The position numbers and the translations under genes are program-made. The notes under the pieces were generated by a model that ran no database searches, had not been told where the DNA came from, and saw only the letters and a program-made list of their open reading frames with translations. From an uncultured Bacilli bacterium (GTDB taxonomy: Bacteria; Bacillota_I; Bacilli_A; RF39; UBA660), in contig CAKOXO010000001.1 of the NCBI GenBank assembly GCA_934130165.1, positions 186,001-250,000 of the forward strand: a DNA stretch of 64,000 bases, written 5' to 3'. Each line of letters starts with the position of its first letter. The first letter of the stretch is position 1. Shown one piece after another: positions 7,858-16,368 of the stretch.

Positions 7858-9133
7858 TATAATATGCAGTTTAATTTTAGATATAACAATATATAATGGT
7901 ATAAAAGAAATAATTGGTTATAACGATAAATTATTAAACCTTAAAACCATTATATTAATATTTATACTATCAATTATACAAACGATCTCATATAACGTAG
8001 AATACAATATAATTTATATAATAACAAATTTTTTAGCAATAACACTATTCAGTAAATTAATATTTAAAGAGAATATGTCAAAAACAATATTATCTTCAAT
8101 CATTGCCTTTCTTATATTAATGTTTTCAGATTTTGTCAATTCATTAATTATGGTAAATTTTGTTAGTTTTAATAAAATAAGAGAATGTTGGTATGTAAGA
8201 ATTATTAATAACATTGTAGTATGTATAATATATACTGTAATTTTATTAATTCCAAAAATAAAAGAAAAATGTATTTATTTTGTTCAAAAATTCCATGGAA
8301 AAAGAATATCGTTGATAGCTATTTTAATGATATTTTTATTAGCAATAATATCGGTTACTTATGTGATGACCAAAGATTATGAATTAACGGCAAATTATCT
8401 AACTAATCTTTTTATAGTAATTACAATAATTATATTTTGTTATATATTTATCAATGAAAATAATGAATTTAACAAATTAAATGATGAGTATGATAGTTTG
8501 TTTAAATGTATACAAACATTTGAAGAATGGATTGAAAGAGAACAATTAAATAGACATGAATATAAAAATCAACTAGCTTCATTAAGATGTGTTACTAAAG
8601 AAAAGAAAGTAAAAGATAAAATAGATAGCATAATTAACGATAATATTAATATAAATAGTAGTACTGTAAATCAATTAAAGCCGATTCCAAACGGTGGATT
8701 AAAAGGGTTGCTATATTACAAAATTGTTATAGCTCAAAATAATAAATTAAATGTAGAGGTAGACATTAGTATAAAAAATCCTAAAATAATTAAAAATATA
8801 GCAGAAGAAAAAATGAAAATAATATGTAGATTGGTAGGCATTTATATGGATAATGCTATAGAGGCGGCAATAGAATCCAAAAGAAAAATAATATCAGTAG
8901 AAATATATGAGTTAAAAAAGGAATTAAATATAGTTGTTGCCAATTCTTTTAGTAGTACAGAAAATATTGAAAGACGAAATGAAAAAGGTTATTCTACAAA
9001 GGGCAAAGGTAGAGGTAATGGTTTGTATTTTGCAAGTAAAATGATAAATAAATGCGATTGGATTTTTGATTATCAGAGCATTAATAAAGATTTTTATATT
9101 CAAAAGTTAATCATAAAAATAAAGGAAGCATAA
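7838..9133 (+). CDS. agrC: AgrC-like peptide-sensing histidine kinase
   Basis: The 431-residue protein has six or seven transmembrane helices in its N-terminal half (to about residue 205), typical of AgrC receptors for cyclic autoinducing peptides. The cytoplasmic half contains the phospho-acceptor His240 in NRHEYKNQLASL and a GHKL ATPase domain. That domain has N-box Asn339 (YMDNAIEAA) and a glycine-rich lid GKGRGNGLYFASKM. It begins inside agrA (20-nt overlap), so the two are co-translated. The likely ligand is the peptide encoded at 9165-9287. Kinase function is firm; the ligand is inferred from the neighbourhood. Confidence 0.85.
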   Translation: MSAIVTSIICSLILDITIYNGIKEIIGYNDKLLNLKTIILIFILSIIQTISYNVEYNIIYIITNFLAITLFSKLIFKENMSKTILSSIIAFLILMFSDFVNSLIMVNFVSFNKIRECWYVRIINNIVVCIIYTVILLIPKIKEKCIYFVQKFHGKRISLIAILMIFLLAIISVTYVMTKDYELTANYLTNLFIVITIIIFCYIFINENNEFNKLNDEYDSLFKCIQTFEEWIEREQLNRHEYKNQLASLRCVTKEKKVKDKIDSIINDNININSSTVNQLKPIPNGGLKGLLYYKIVIAQNNKLNVEVDISIKNPKIIKNIAEEKMKIICRLVGIYMDNAIEAAIESKRKIISVEIYELKKELNIVVANSFSSTENIERRNEKGYSTKGKGRGNGLYFASKMINKCDWIFDYQSINKDFYIQKLIIKIKEA

Positions 9134-9147
9134 AATGCTTCTTTTAT
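9121..9147. terminator. Bidirectional terminator between agrC and agrD
   Basis: GAAGCAT (9125-9131) pairs with ATGCTTC (9135-9141). The + side continues TTTTATTTT and the - side continues CTTTATTTTT, so it can end both convergent transcripts. Confidence 0.7.
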
Positions 9148-9164
9148 TTTAGATTAATGTAATA

Positions 9165-9287
9165 TTAGTCATTGAATGAATCAAGTGCTTTAGGTTCATC
9201 AGTGAAGAAAAACATGCAGCCCATACTAGCAGCTCCTGTAGCAAGTAATGCAATAGCACTTACAAATGCAGCAATTTTCTTTTTCAT
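9165..9287 (-). CDS. agrD: AgrD-like autoinducing peptide precursor
   Basis: This 40-codon gene encodes a basic, amphipathic leader (MKKKIAAFVSAIALLA), a peptide core and an acidic tail. The core segment SMGCMFFF has Cys24 four residues before Phe28, the spacing used to close the five-residue thiolactone of autoinducing peptides. TDEPKAL follows, matching the conserved acidic-Pro tail that AgrB cleaves off. GGGAGA (complement of 9295-9300) sits 7 nt upstream of the ATG. The gene lies 49 nt downstream of agrB on the same strand. The overall plan is close to Listeria AgrD. The mature peptide ends are predicted, not known. Confidence 0.85.
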   Translation of the reverse strand: MKKKIAAFVSAIALLATGAASMGCMFFFTDEPKALDSFND

Positions 9288-9336
9288 AATATTTTCTCCC
9301 TTCTATTCTATTTGAAAAATATCATTTGATATTTTT

Positions 9337-9927
9337 TCACATGTTTTTATAATTATTGTAAGGTTGACCCATTATTTTATATGTTAAAGGATTAACCACA
9401 ATTGCCTGAATTATAATGGCAAGAAAAAATAATGTATATATATTATATATATTAATTAAAATCCCGCAAACCAAAAATATAATTCCAGTAATGATTGTTA
9501 GTATTTTTCTAACAAGTCTTTTTTTCTTATTTTTCATAGGCCTTTTTATTGTATCTGCAGGTGCAAAAGGTAAAAATGATATAATTGATACAATTGAAAG
9601 TATTATTAATATGTTTTTATTTATTGTTAAATTTAAAAAAATAAACGGAATTAATATAAATAAAATTAAAGATGTTATGAGACACTCACTACTTTTTCCT
9701 GCATGAACACCAAAACCAAAATATCTTATAATATTAAAAAGAATTAATAGGGAAACTACTTGCTTAAATATATTTAATATAATAGCTAAAGCAACTACTA
9801 TTACTAACTTTGTGATAGTTAAGTAAATTCCCTCTAATCCATACCTTAATTCAGATACTTCCTCATCGGTATAATTTTTATATTTAGTAATAAATGATAA
9901 GGTACTATCTAAAAATAATGTTTTCAA
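9337..9927 (-). CDS. agrB: AgrB-like cysteine endopeptidase
   Basis: AgrB is the membrane-embedded protease that cleaves AgrD and forms the thiolactone. The 196-residue protein has multiple transmembrane helices and the catalytic dyad His75 and Cys82 in GFGVHAGKSSECL, with the same 7-residue spacing as in Staphylococcus. PFAPADTIKRP resembles the conserved APAD.....P element. The start is TTG (9925-9927), preceded by AGGAGGGG (complement of 9934-9941) at 6 nt. It is transcribed toward agrAC rather than with it, unlike the usual agrBDCA operon. Confidence 0.9.
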   Translation of the reverse strand: MKTLFLDSTLSFITKYKNYTDEEVSELRYGLEGIYLTITKLVIVVALAIILNIFKQVVSLLILFNIIRYFGFGVHAGKSSECLITSLILFILIPFIFLNLTINKNILIILSIVSIISFLPFAPADTIKRPMKNKKKRLVRKILTIITGIIFLVCGILINIYNIYTLFFLAIIIQAIVVNPLTYKIMGQPYNNYKNM

Positions 9928-10169
9928 ATTTTACCCCTCCTATTTACGAGAAAATAGTATCACCTATAAACGGGTAATAACTGAGATTTTTGTTAAATGC
10001 AGAAGCAATAATTGAAGTAAAAAAAATGTCGAATTTTACAGAAAAAATAACAGAAAAAGGAAACAAAATTACATTTAAAGGAAAATACAAAAGAATTTAT
10101 ATTTGATTGTTAAAATTGAATCACTTGCTAAAATTTGGCAAGGCTGTTAAGGATTGGAAGGAGATGTTA
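9928..10169. other. agrB-csp divergent intergenic region
   Basis: This gap holds the agrB promoter region on the - strand, with repeats CAGTTATTA and CCGTTTATA in tandem about 10 bases apart near 9966-9983 that could be regulator half-sites. It also holds the csp leader. An open frame from 9981 to 10105 on + reads like the tail of a protein (NFTEKITEKGNKITFKGKYK) but has no start or ribosome binding site. It may be a gene remnant. A CTTGC/GCAAG hairpin (10124-10142) lies in the csp leader. None of these assignments is firm. Confidence 0.3.
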
Positions 10170-10391
10170 ATGGTGATAGGAAAAGTTAAATGGTTCAATA
10201 ATGAAAAAGGATATGGTTTTATTGAATATAAAGAAAAGGAAGATATTTTTGTTCATTATAGTGCTATTGAAATAGATGGGTATAAAACTTTATCTGAGGG
10301 TCAGCTAGTTGAATTTAAATTAGTTGAAACAGGTAAAGGTTATCAAGCTCAAAATGTTAGAACAGTTAAAGAACCAGCTATGACAAAATAG
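10170..10391 (+). CDS. csp: Cold-shock domain protein
   Basis: This 73-residue single-stranded nucleic acid chaperone begins [20 protein letters not shown]. It contains RNP1 (KGYGFIEY) and RNP2 (DIFVHYSAI) of the CspA/CspB family, slightly longer than the usual 65-70 residues. ATG 10170 is preceded by AAGGAG (10158-10163) at 6 nt. An upstream in-frame ATG at 10107 is rejected because the family starts at MxxGKVKWF. The gene sits before hpf, consistent with cold and stationary-phase ribosome physiology. A terminator overlaps its end. Confidence 0.93.
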   Translation: MVIGKVKWFNNEKGYGFIEYKEKEDIFVHYSAIEIDGYKTLSEGQLVEFKLVETGKGYQAQNVRTVKEPAMTK

Positions 10392-10402
10392 GTGGTTTTT
10401 TT
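10372..10402 (+). terminator. Terminator overlapping the csp stop
   Basis: AACCA-G-CTAT (10372-10381) pairs with ATAG-G-TGGTT (10388-10397), followed by TTTTT. Confidence 0.65.
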
Positions 10403-10440
10403 AATAATAAAATGTTATAATAATAATAGGAGGTGATAGT

Positions 10441-10965
10441 ATGGAATTAGTTATTAGAGGAGACAAAATCAAAGTAACAGAAGCTATGAAAAACTACATA
10501 GAAGAAAAAGTTGGAAAGTTAGATAAATATATAGAAGATAGTAGTAATATTCGAGCTAATGTTTTGGTAAAAGTAAAAAATCATAATCAGATAATTGAAA
10601 TAACTATACCATTAAAATCATTTATATTGAGATCAGAAGAATCTCAAGAAGATATTTATGCAGCAGTAGATAAGGCTGTAGACAAATTGGAAAGGCAAAT
10701 AAGAAAGAATAAAACTAGACTTATGTCTAAGCAAGCAAAAACATATGATTTTTCATTCTCCGAAATTGAAGAAGCAGATGAGGAAGAAGAAAAAATAATT
10801 AAACGCAAAAAAATAGAAGTTAAACCAATGGATGAAGAAGAAGCTATTATTCAAATGGAACTTTTAAACCATCAATTTTATATGTATAAAGACAGTGAAA
10901 CAAATCAAACTGTAGTAGTTTATAAAAGAAAAGATGGCGGATATGGAATAATAGAATCTGAATAG
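10441..10965 (+). CDS. hpf: Long-form ribosome hibernation promoting factor
   Basis: HPF binds the 30S decoding centre and dimerises 70S ribosomes into inactive 100S particles. The 174-residue length marks the long form. The N-terminal S30AE domain (residues 1-100: MELVIRGDKIKVTEAMKNYI, then EDIYAAVDKAVDKLERQIRK) is joined by an acidic linker to the C-terminal dimerisation domain (about 120-174: MDEEEAIIQMELLNHQFYMY, then YGIIE). GGAGGTGATAGT precedes the ATG. Placement directly before secA is the conserved Bacillus order. Confidence 0.95.
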   Translation: MELVIRGDKIKVTEAMKNYIEEKVGKLDKYIEDSSNIRANVLVKVKNHNQIIEITIPLKSFILRSEESQEDIYAAVDKAVDKLERQIRKNKTRLMSKQAKTYDFSFSEIEEADEEEEKIIKRKKIEVKPMDEEEAIIQMELLNHQFYMYKDSETNQTVVVYKRKDGGYGIIESE

Positions 10966-10986
10966 TTATATATTATATAATTAAAA

Positions 10987-11030
10987 GGAAAGAAATAATG
11001 CTATATAGCTTTTCTTCTTTCTTTTTTTTT
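10987..11030 (+). terminator. Probable terminator between hpf and secA
   Basis: An A/G-rich arm (GGAAAGAAA) faces a T/C-rich arm (TTTCTTCTTTC) with a central GCTATATAGC palindrome and a terminal T-run. Pairing is imperfect. Confidence 0.5.
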
Positions 11031-11060
11031 GTTACAATAAATAGATGAGGAGATGAGCTG

Positions 11061-13550
11061 ATGAATATTTTAAGAAGAATGTTTGATCATGAATATAAAG
11101 AATTAAAAAAGTTTGAAAAACAAGCAGAAGAAATAATGGCATTAGATAAAAAAATGTCAGAATTAACTGATACAGAATTACAAAATAAAACTGCTGAATT
11201 TAGAGAGAGACTAAAAAAGGGAGAAACTTTAGAGGATATATTAGTAGAAGCTTTTGCTGTTGCAAGAGAAGCATCATTTCGTGTAATAGGAGAAAAGCAT
11301 TTCTATGTACAAATATTAGGAGCTTTAGCAATTCATTATGGAAATATTGCTGAAATGAAAACTGGTGAAGGAAAGACTCTAACATCAGTATTACCAGCAT
11401 ATTTAAATGCTCTAGATGGCAAGGGTGTTCATATTATAACAGTAAATGAATATCTTGCTGGACGTGATGCTGAATGGATGGGTGGAATCCATAGATTTTT
11501 AGGATTAACAGTTGGTGTTAATACTAGAGATTTATCATCAAAGGAAAAGCAAGAAGCATATAACTGTGATATAACTTATTCTACAAATAATGAAATAGGT
11601 TTTGATTATCTTCGTGATAATATGGTTGTTAGAAAAGAAGAAAGAGTACAAAGACCACTTAATTTTGCAATAATTGATGAGGTTGATTCTGTATTAATTG
11701 ATGAAGCAAGAACTCCTTTAATTATTTCTGGTGGAGAAATGAAGAGCGCTAATTTGTATATAGATGCAGATAGATTTGCTAAAAGTTTAACAGCAGAAAA
11801 AGATTATACATACGATGAAAAAACAAAGAGTGTTAATTTAACTGATGAAGGTACCCAAAAGGGTGAAAAAATATTCAAAGTTAGTAATTTATATGATGTA
11901 GAAAATGCAACATTAGTTCATTATATTAATCAAGCTTTAAGAGCTAATTATGCTATGAAGAATGATGTTGATTACGTTGTTCAAGATGGTGAAATTGTAA
12001 TAGTAGATCAATTTACAGGACGTTTGATGAAAGGTAGAGCTTATTCTGACGGACTTCATCAAGCAATAGAGGCTAAAGAAGGAGTAAATATCAACCAAGA
12101 AACAAAAACTTTAGCAACTATTACATTCCAAAATTTATTTAGAATGTATAAAAAATTATCTGGTATGACAGGTACTGCAAAAACAGAAGAAGAAGAGTTT
12201 AGAAATATATATAATATGTATGTTATAGAAATACCTACAAATAAACCTGTTATAAGAGATGACGAACCCGATTTAGTTTATGCAACTAAAGAAGCTAAAT
12301 ATAAGGCTATAATTGAATTTGTAAAAGATCGTTATGAAAAAGGTCAACCAGTTTTAATTGGTACAATAGCCATTGAAACAAGTGAATTAATTAGTAAATT
12401 ATTAAAACAAGCACACATTCCACATGAGGTATTAAATGCAAAGAATCATGCACGTGAAGCCGAAATAATTTCTAGAATTGGCCAACACAAATCAGTTACA
12501 ATTGCAACTAATATGGCTGGTCGTGGTACGGATATTAAATTATCAGATGATATTAAGGCAATTGGAGGATTATGTGTAGTAGGTACTGAACGTCACGAAT
12601 CACGTCGTATTGATAATCAGTTAAGAGGACGTTCTGGACGTCAAGGAGATCCTGGATATACTCAATTCTTTGTATCAATGAAAGATGATTTAATGGTAAG
12701 ATTTGGTTCTGATAGAATTGGTACTATGATGGAAAGTATGGGACTAGGAGATCAAGCAATAAAATCTAAAACTTTTACAAAATCTATAACAACAGCTCAA
12801 AAAAGAGTTGAAGGAAATAACTTTGATATTCGTAAAAACTTACTACAATATGATGATGTTATGAATAGTCAAAGAGAAATTATGTATGAAAGAAGAAATG
12901 AAATTCTAGATTCTGATTCAATTCATGAAACAGTAATATCAACATTTAGACATCATATAGAAGATTTAATAAAGTCTCATCTAGCTCCAGAGGATTATAT
13001 AACAAGTGAAGATCTAAAAGATATAGTAGAATTTACAAATCAAAATCTTTTAAAGAAGGATATAAAAACAACATATTTAAAAGATTTAGATGTAGATGAT
13101 ATGATTGATAAATTATCAAAAAAAGTAATAAAAGAATATGAAGAAAAATTATCTGAAATTCCAAAAGAGGTAAGTGATGAATTTGAAAAAGCAATTACAT
13201 TACAAGTCATAGATAATTATTGGATGGAACATATCAATACAATGTCTCATTTAAGAGAAGGAATTCATTTAAGAGGTTATGCTCAAGAAGATCCATTACG
13301 TGCTTACACAATGGAAGGATTTGATCTATTTGATGAAATGATTCAAAAGATAGACAAAGATGTGTCAGTATTCTTATTAAGAGCAGAAATACGACAAAAT
13401 ATAGAAAGAAAAGAAGTTAGTAAAACAAAACTTACTAATGAAGGTGGAAAAGAGACAAAGAAAAAACCTAAAAGAGTTAATAAAATAGGTAGAAATGATC
13501 CATGTCCATGTGGAAGTGGGAAAAAGTACAAACAATGTTGTGGTAAATAG
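11061..13550 (+). CDS. secA: Preprotein translocase ATPase SecA
   Basis: SecA is the motor that pushes unfolded secretory proteins through SecYEG. The 829-residue protein carries the Walker A MKTGEGKT (about residue 97) and the DEAD-like DEVDSVLIDEARTPLIISG. Helicase motifs such as TNMAGRGTDI and GRSGRQGDPG follow, with the helical scaffold (NNFDIRKNLLQYDDVMN). The C-terminal zinc motif CPCGSGKKYKQCC that binds SecB or lipid is present. GAGGAG (11047-11052) precedes ATG 11061 by 8 nt. In Bacillus prfB follows directly; here about 19.7 kb of accessory DNA intervenes. Confidence 0.97.
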   Translation: MNILRRMFDHEYKELKKFEKQAEEIMALDKKMSELTDTELQNKTAEFRERLKKGETLEDILVEAFAVAREASFRVIGEKHFYVQILGALAIHYGNIAEMKTGEGKTLTSVLPAYLNALDGKGVHIITVNEYLAGRDAEWMGGIHRFLGLTVGVNTRDLSSKEKQEAYNCDITYSTNNEIGFDYLRDNMVVRKEERVQRPLNFAIIDEVDSVLIDEARTPLIISGGEMKSANLYIDADRFAKSLTAEKDYTYDEKTKSVNLTDEGTQKGEKIFKVSNLYDVENATLVHYINQALRANYAMKNDVDYVVQDGEIVIVDQFTGRLMKGRAYSDGLHQAIEAKEGVNINQETKTLATITFQNLFRMYKKLSGMTGTAKTEEEEFRNIYNMYVIEIPTNKPVIRDDEPDLVYATKEAKYKAIIEFVKDRYEKGQPVLIGTIAIETSELISKLLKQAHIPHEVLNAKNHAREAEIISRIGQHKSVTIATNMAGRGTDIKLSDDIKAIGGLCVVGTERHESRRIDNQLRGRSGRQGDPGYTQFFVSMKDDLMVRFGSDRIGTMMESMGLGDQAIKSKTFTKSITTAQKRVEGNNFDIRKNLLQYDDVMNSQREIMYERRNEILDSDSIHETVISTFRHHIEDLIKSHLAPEDYITSEDLKDIVEFTNQNLLKKDIKTTYLKDLDVDDMIDKLSKKVIKEYEEKLSEIPKEVSDEFEKAITLQVIDNYWMEHINTMSHLREGIHLRGYAQEDPLRAYTMEGFDLFDEMIQKIDKDVSVFLLRAEIRQNIERKEVSKTKLTNEGGKETKKKPKRVNKIGRNDPCPCGSGKKYKQCCGK

Positions 13551-13592
13551 CTTATAAAATAAGGCTTTCCAGAGATTTGGGAGGACAGAAAA

Positions 13593-13656
13593 ATCTTGAG
13601 ATTTGTCATCTGTCATCCATTTGTCATCCAAAAATAAAAAAGATGACAAAGATGAC
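13593..13656. repeat. GTCATC repeat cluster forming a hairpin downstream of secA
   Basis: Three copies of GTCATC (13605, 13612, 13623) face two copies of GATGAC (13642, 13651). TTTGTCATC (13620-13628) pairs with GATGACAAA (13642-13650), and the next repeats add 6 bp across a 2-nt bulge, around a 13-nt A-rich loop. There is no clear T-run, so it is not a standard terminator. The IS element begins 25 bases further on. Confidence 0.5.
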
Positions 13657-13680
13657 TTATGGGAGTTAGTATCTAATGCT

Positions 13681-13716
13681 TGAAGTTGTCAACAAAAAGT
13701 AGACACTAAAAAAGAA
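13681..13716 (+). repeat. Left terminal inverted repeat of the IS
   Basis: It starts TGAAGTTGT and matches the complement of the right end at about 26 of 36 positions by eye. Confidence 0.7.
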
Positions 13717-14547
13717 TTATTTGAAGCCTAGTTGAGTTCTATACTCAACTGGGTTTTTATATTGTAATGCATAGCTTGGACGATAATTGTTATTATCCCA
13801 AACTATATCGTCAATAAATTCTTGAACTGTGTTATAATTATTTATGTCAAAATCAATATACATTTCTTTCTTAATCCAGCCATTTTTAGACTCAATAACT
13901 GGATTATCTGTCGGTGTTCCAGCTCTAGACATAGATCTGGTTACTTTATAAGAATTAAATATATTGTTAAATGACACTGAGGAATAAACGACGCCTTGAT
14001 CGGTGTGGACAATGGTTTCAAGGTTTTCGTATCCTCTTTTTATTTTGTTATTTAACATATTATTTAGTGCCTCACGATGATTTAAAACACCATTACCACA
14101 CATTGATTCTCTAACATCATATCCAACTATTTCGTTATTAAATACATCTAAATAAAATGTCCAATCATATTTCCTTTTTTTAAAGTAGAATGTTGTTGTA
14201 TCCGACACTACTTTTTCAAATGGTCTAGAAGTTTTCCAATTACCATTAATTATATTTGAATATTTAATTGATTCTTCTCCTGGTCGTTTGTATTTATAAT
14301 GTTTAGCTTTTGATTTAATATTTAGTACCTTACATACTTTATGAACAAGATTTGATGATACATACCATCCAGTTTCGTCCCCTATTATCTTATTTATCCT
14401 ATGATAACCATAACTTGGTTTTCTTTTATGAACAGCTATAATTAGTTCACCTAAATTTTTTCTGTTTATTTCATAATTGTTTAATATATCTTTATTTTTT
14501 AACCATTTATAGTACCCTGATCTAGAAATCTTCATTATTTCACACAA
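13717..14547 (-). CDS. IS3-family transposase OrfB (DDE integrase core)
   Basis: The 276-residue reading from the internal ATG covers the catalytic part of an IS150-type transposase. An HTH_21-like segment (SRSGYYKWL) is followed by an rve integrase core. Its catalytic acids lie in VVSDTTTFY, IVHTDQGVVYSS and DNPVIESKNGWIK. In the natural product the frame continues upstream to about 14652 (VCKIHNVTQAKYEIIGLLSK) and is reached from orfA by -1 slippage. The core looks intact. It is transcribed opposite to its neighbours secA and the collagen-like gene. Confidence 0.88.
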   Translation of the reverse strand: MCEIMKISRSGYYKWLKNKDILNNYEINRKNLGELIIAVHKRKPSYGYHRINKIIGDETGWYVSSNLVHKVCKVLNIKSKAKHYKYKRPGEESIKYSNIINGNWKTSRPFEKVVSDTTTFYFKKRKYDWTFYLDVFNNEIVGYDVRESMCGNGVLNHREALNNMLNNKIKRGYENLETIVHTDQGVVYSSVSFNNIFNSYKVTRSMSRAGTPTDNPVIESKNGWIKKEMYIDFDINNYNTVQEFIDDIVWDNNNYRPSYALQYKNPVEYRTQLGFK

Positions 14548-14603
14548 AGACTTTATGCTGTACTCCTTGCTTAATAATCCTATTATTTCATATTTGGCTT
14601 GTG

Positions 14604-14946
14604 TTACGTTATGAATTTTACATACGTACCATCTTCTTTCATTAGGAATCCTTTTTTTAACATTTCGTTCTCGATTCTTAATTTCAGATTTTCATATTCA
14701 AGTTGTTCTTCTTTTGTAAGTTTTTTCTTATTATAATATTTTGATAATGGATTATTATATTTTCTTTTTGGTGTCAATCCATTCATACTGTTTTCTCGGT
14801 AAGCTTTAATCCAATTATTTATCATTCCGTTGCTTAGACCTTTTTGTAATTTGACTTGTACTTTTTTCAAAATCCAACGCTGATTTTATAATTTTATATT
14901 TTTCTTCTGCAGTCCATTGTTTATGTTTTTGACCTTTACTTGCCAT
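14604..14946 (-). pseudogene. IS3-family OrfA, frameshifted
   Basis: OrfA supplies the helix-turn-helix that binds the IS ends. A strong AGGAGATGATAAA precedes an ATG at 14946, which opens MASKGQKHKQWTAEEKYKII and reads to about STSQITK. The conserved continuation GLSNGMINNWIKAYRENS lies in another frame, which runs to the stop at 14604. The net offset between the two is one base, in the A-rich stretch near 14840-14850. The gene is therefore split, and an OrfAB transposase is not made from this copy unless the shift is bypassed. Confidence 0.7.
14652..14660 (-). other. -1 programmed frameshift slippery run
   Basis: On the - strand TTAAAAAAAGG occurs at the end of orfA. Shifting -1 on the A7 run joins ...NEMLKK to RIPNERRWYVCKIHN of orfB, the standard IS3 fusion strategy. 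Confidence 0.65.
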
Positions 14947-14990
14947 TTTATCATCTCCTTTAATTAATTATCCCAAACAAAAAGTGGAAC

Positions 14991-15026
14991 ATCTTTTTTT
15001 ATGTCCACTTTTATATTACAACTTCA
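14991..15026 (-). repeat. Right terminal inverted repeat of the IS
   Basis: Read on the complement from 15026 it begins TGAAGTTGTAATATAAAAGT then GGACATAAAAAAAGATG, mirroring the left end. Confidence 0.7.
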
Positions 15027-15153
15027 GTAATTTTTTTTATATCTATGTATTTTGTTATATATTCATTATACATTTTAAAAATATTTTCATAAATTAAAAT
15101 ATAAGAATTTAAATATGAGAATTAATTCTAAAAAAATTAAAGGAGGGTGTATA

Positions 15154-16305
15154 ATGAATAATTGCAATGATTATGAACGAATAAAAAAAAGAATTGAAGA
15201 AGAAAGAAAAAAATATCAATATTGTTATATGCAAGGACCAACTGGACCGAAAGGTGAAAAAGGTGATGCTGGACCACAAGGAATAAAAGGCGAAAAAGGA
15301 GAAAGAGGAATTCCAGGACCAGCTAGTATCGATGTTGGAGTTACAGAAACAGTGGAATCTTTTGAAGAGGCCAAAGTAGAAAATGTTGGAACAACAGAAG
15401 ATGTTATTTTGAATTTTAAAATACCAAGAGGTAAGCAAGGAATAGATGGAAAAATTGGACCACAAGGAATTCCAGGACCAAAGGGAGAAAAAGGGGATGT
15501 TGGTTCACAAGGAATAAAAGGGGAAAGAGGCGACCAAGGCCCATCTACTATTCAAATTGGAAATATAGAAACAATAGAGTCTACTGAAGAAGCTGAAGTT
15601 ATAAATGTCGGAACACCAGTGGATGTAGTTTTAGATTTTAAAATACCAAAGGGAGAAAAAGGAGAAAAAGGGGATATTGGACCAAGAGGGTTACCAGGAG
15701 AAATAGGAAGAACAGAACATATTGCTATAGATGAAACTGAAACTTTAGAACCTGGAGAACCAGCACAAGTGATGGATACCTTTGAAAATTGGGTCCATCA
15801 TTTAGCTTTTTTAATTCCAAAAGGTGATAGAGGAGAAATTGGGGAAAGAGGTCCACAAGGACCAGCAGGTCCTCCAGGAACAGAATTTGTATCCTCTTAT
15901 GGAATTAGATATTCAATGACTGATACGCAGCTTAATTTACCACAAGGAACTGATACTATAATTCCACTACCTGAAAAAGGAACAGCATTTTTAACAGAAT
16001 ATCCAGATGGTAATTCAATTAAAATAAAAGAAAGTGGTGTATATCTTATATCGTATTTACTATGTGGGGCAACAAACGAGGAATGTTCTATAACAATGTC
16101 TGTTAGAGCAAACGATATATTACAACCAGCTACAAGTGCAACAAGTGAATTTAGTGCTCAAATGATTAATAGTATAAGTGGGACAACTATTGTATCATTA
16201 CAAAAAAATGACCTTATAACATTAAATGTTAAACCATCTAAAGCCGTTAATATGAAGTTTAATGGAAGTACTAATGCAATGTTAAGTGTTACTAAAATTC
16301 ATTAA
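15154..16305 (+). CDS. BclA-like collagen-repeat surface protein
   Basis: This 383-residue protein has three blocks of Gly-X-Y triplets (starting GPTGPKGEKGDAGPQG, about residue 29). They are separated by two or three copies of an interspersed unit ending in V.LNFKIP.G, with a C-terminal jelly-roll-like domain of about 130 residues. This plan resembles BclA-type proteins on spore exosporia. There is no signal peptide or sorting motif, which fits mother-cell assembly onto spores better than Sec export. ATG 15154 follows AGGAGGGTG. ATG 15115 is in frame but has no ribosome binding site. A paralogue lies at 53283-54350 on the other strand. Confidence 0.75.
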   Translation: MNNCNDYERIKKRIEEERKKYQYCYMQGPTGPKGEKGDAGPQGIKGEKGERGIPGPASIDVGVTETVESFEEAKVENVGTTEDVILNFKIPRGKQGIDGKIGPQGIPGPKGEKGDVGSQGIKGERGDQGPSTIQIGNIETIESTEEAEVINVGTPVDVVLDFKIPKGEKGEKGDIGPRGLPGEIGRTEHIAIDETETLEPGEPAQVMDTFENWVHHLAFLIPKGDRGEIGERGPQGPAGPPGTEFVSSYGIRYSMTDTQLNLPQGTDTIIPLPEKGTAFLTEYPDGNSIKIKESGVYLISYLLCGATNEECSITMSVRANDILQPATSATSEFSAQMINSISGTTIVSLQKNDLITLNVKPSKAVNMKFNGSTNAMLSVTKIH

Positions 16306-16368
16306 GAAAATTCTATTCTTTTTAATTAATTAGTTTTTTTATTTTAACATAAATTATTATAAAGGAAG

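Larger units (their letters stand above)
13681..15026 (-). mobile_element. IS3-family (IS150-like) insertion sequence
   Basis: The element is about 1,346 bp and lies between imperfect terminal inverted repeats: TGAAGTTGTCAACAAAAAGT at the left, and on the complement TGAAGTTGTAATATAAAAGT at the right, continuing through GACA and A-rich sequence. It carries orfA and orfB in the IS3 layout on the - strand, with an A7 slippery run between them. No direct target duplication is obvious in the flanks (GCT left, GTA right), suggesting an old or rearranged insertion. orfA is frameshifted, so the copy is probably immobile. Confidence 0.85.

Noticed and set aside
9416..9706. Frame on + inside agrB
   Set aside because: No ribosome binding site, and it overlaps the well-supported agrB on the other strand.
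13343..13649. Two - strand frames over the secA 3-prime end
   Set aside because: Shadow frames of secA, Phe/Leu-rich, no start signals.
13605..13656. CRISPR array from GTCATC repeats
   Set aside because: Repeats are 6 bases, irregularly spaced and form a single hairpin; no cas genes are near.
15109..15465. Open frame on - opposite the first collagen-like gene
   Set aside because: Low-complexity Phe/Ser-rich shadow of Gly-X-Y repeats; no start signal.
15241..15900. Tandem repeat DNA unrelated to coding
   Set aside because: The periodic G-G-A triplets are the codons of collagen Gly-X-Y repeats.
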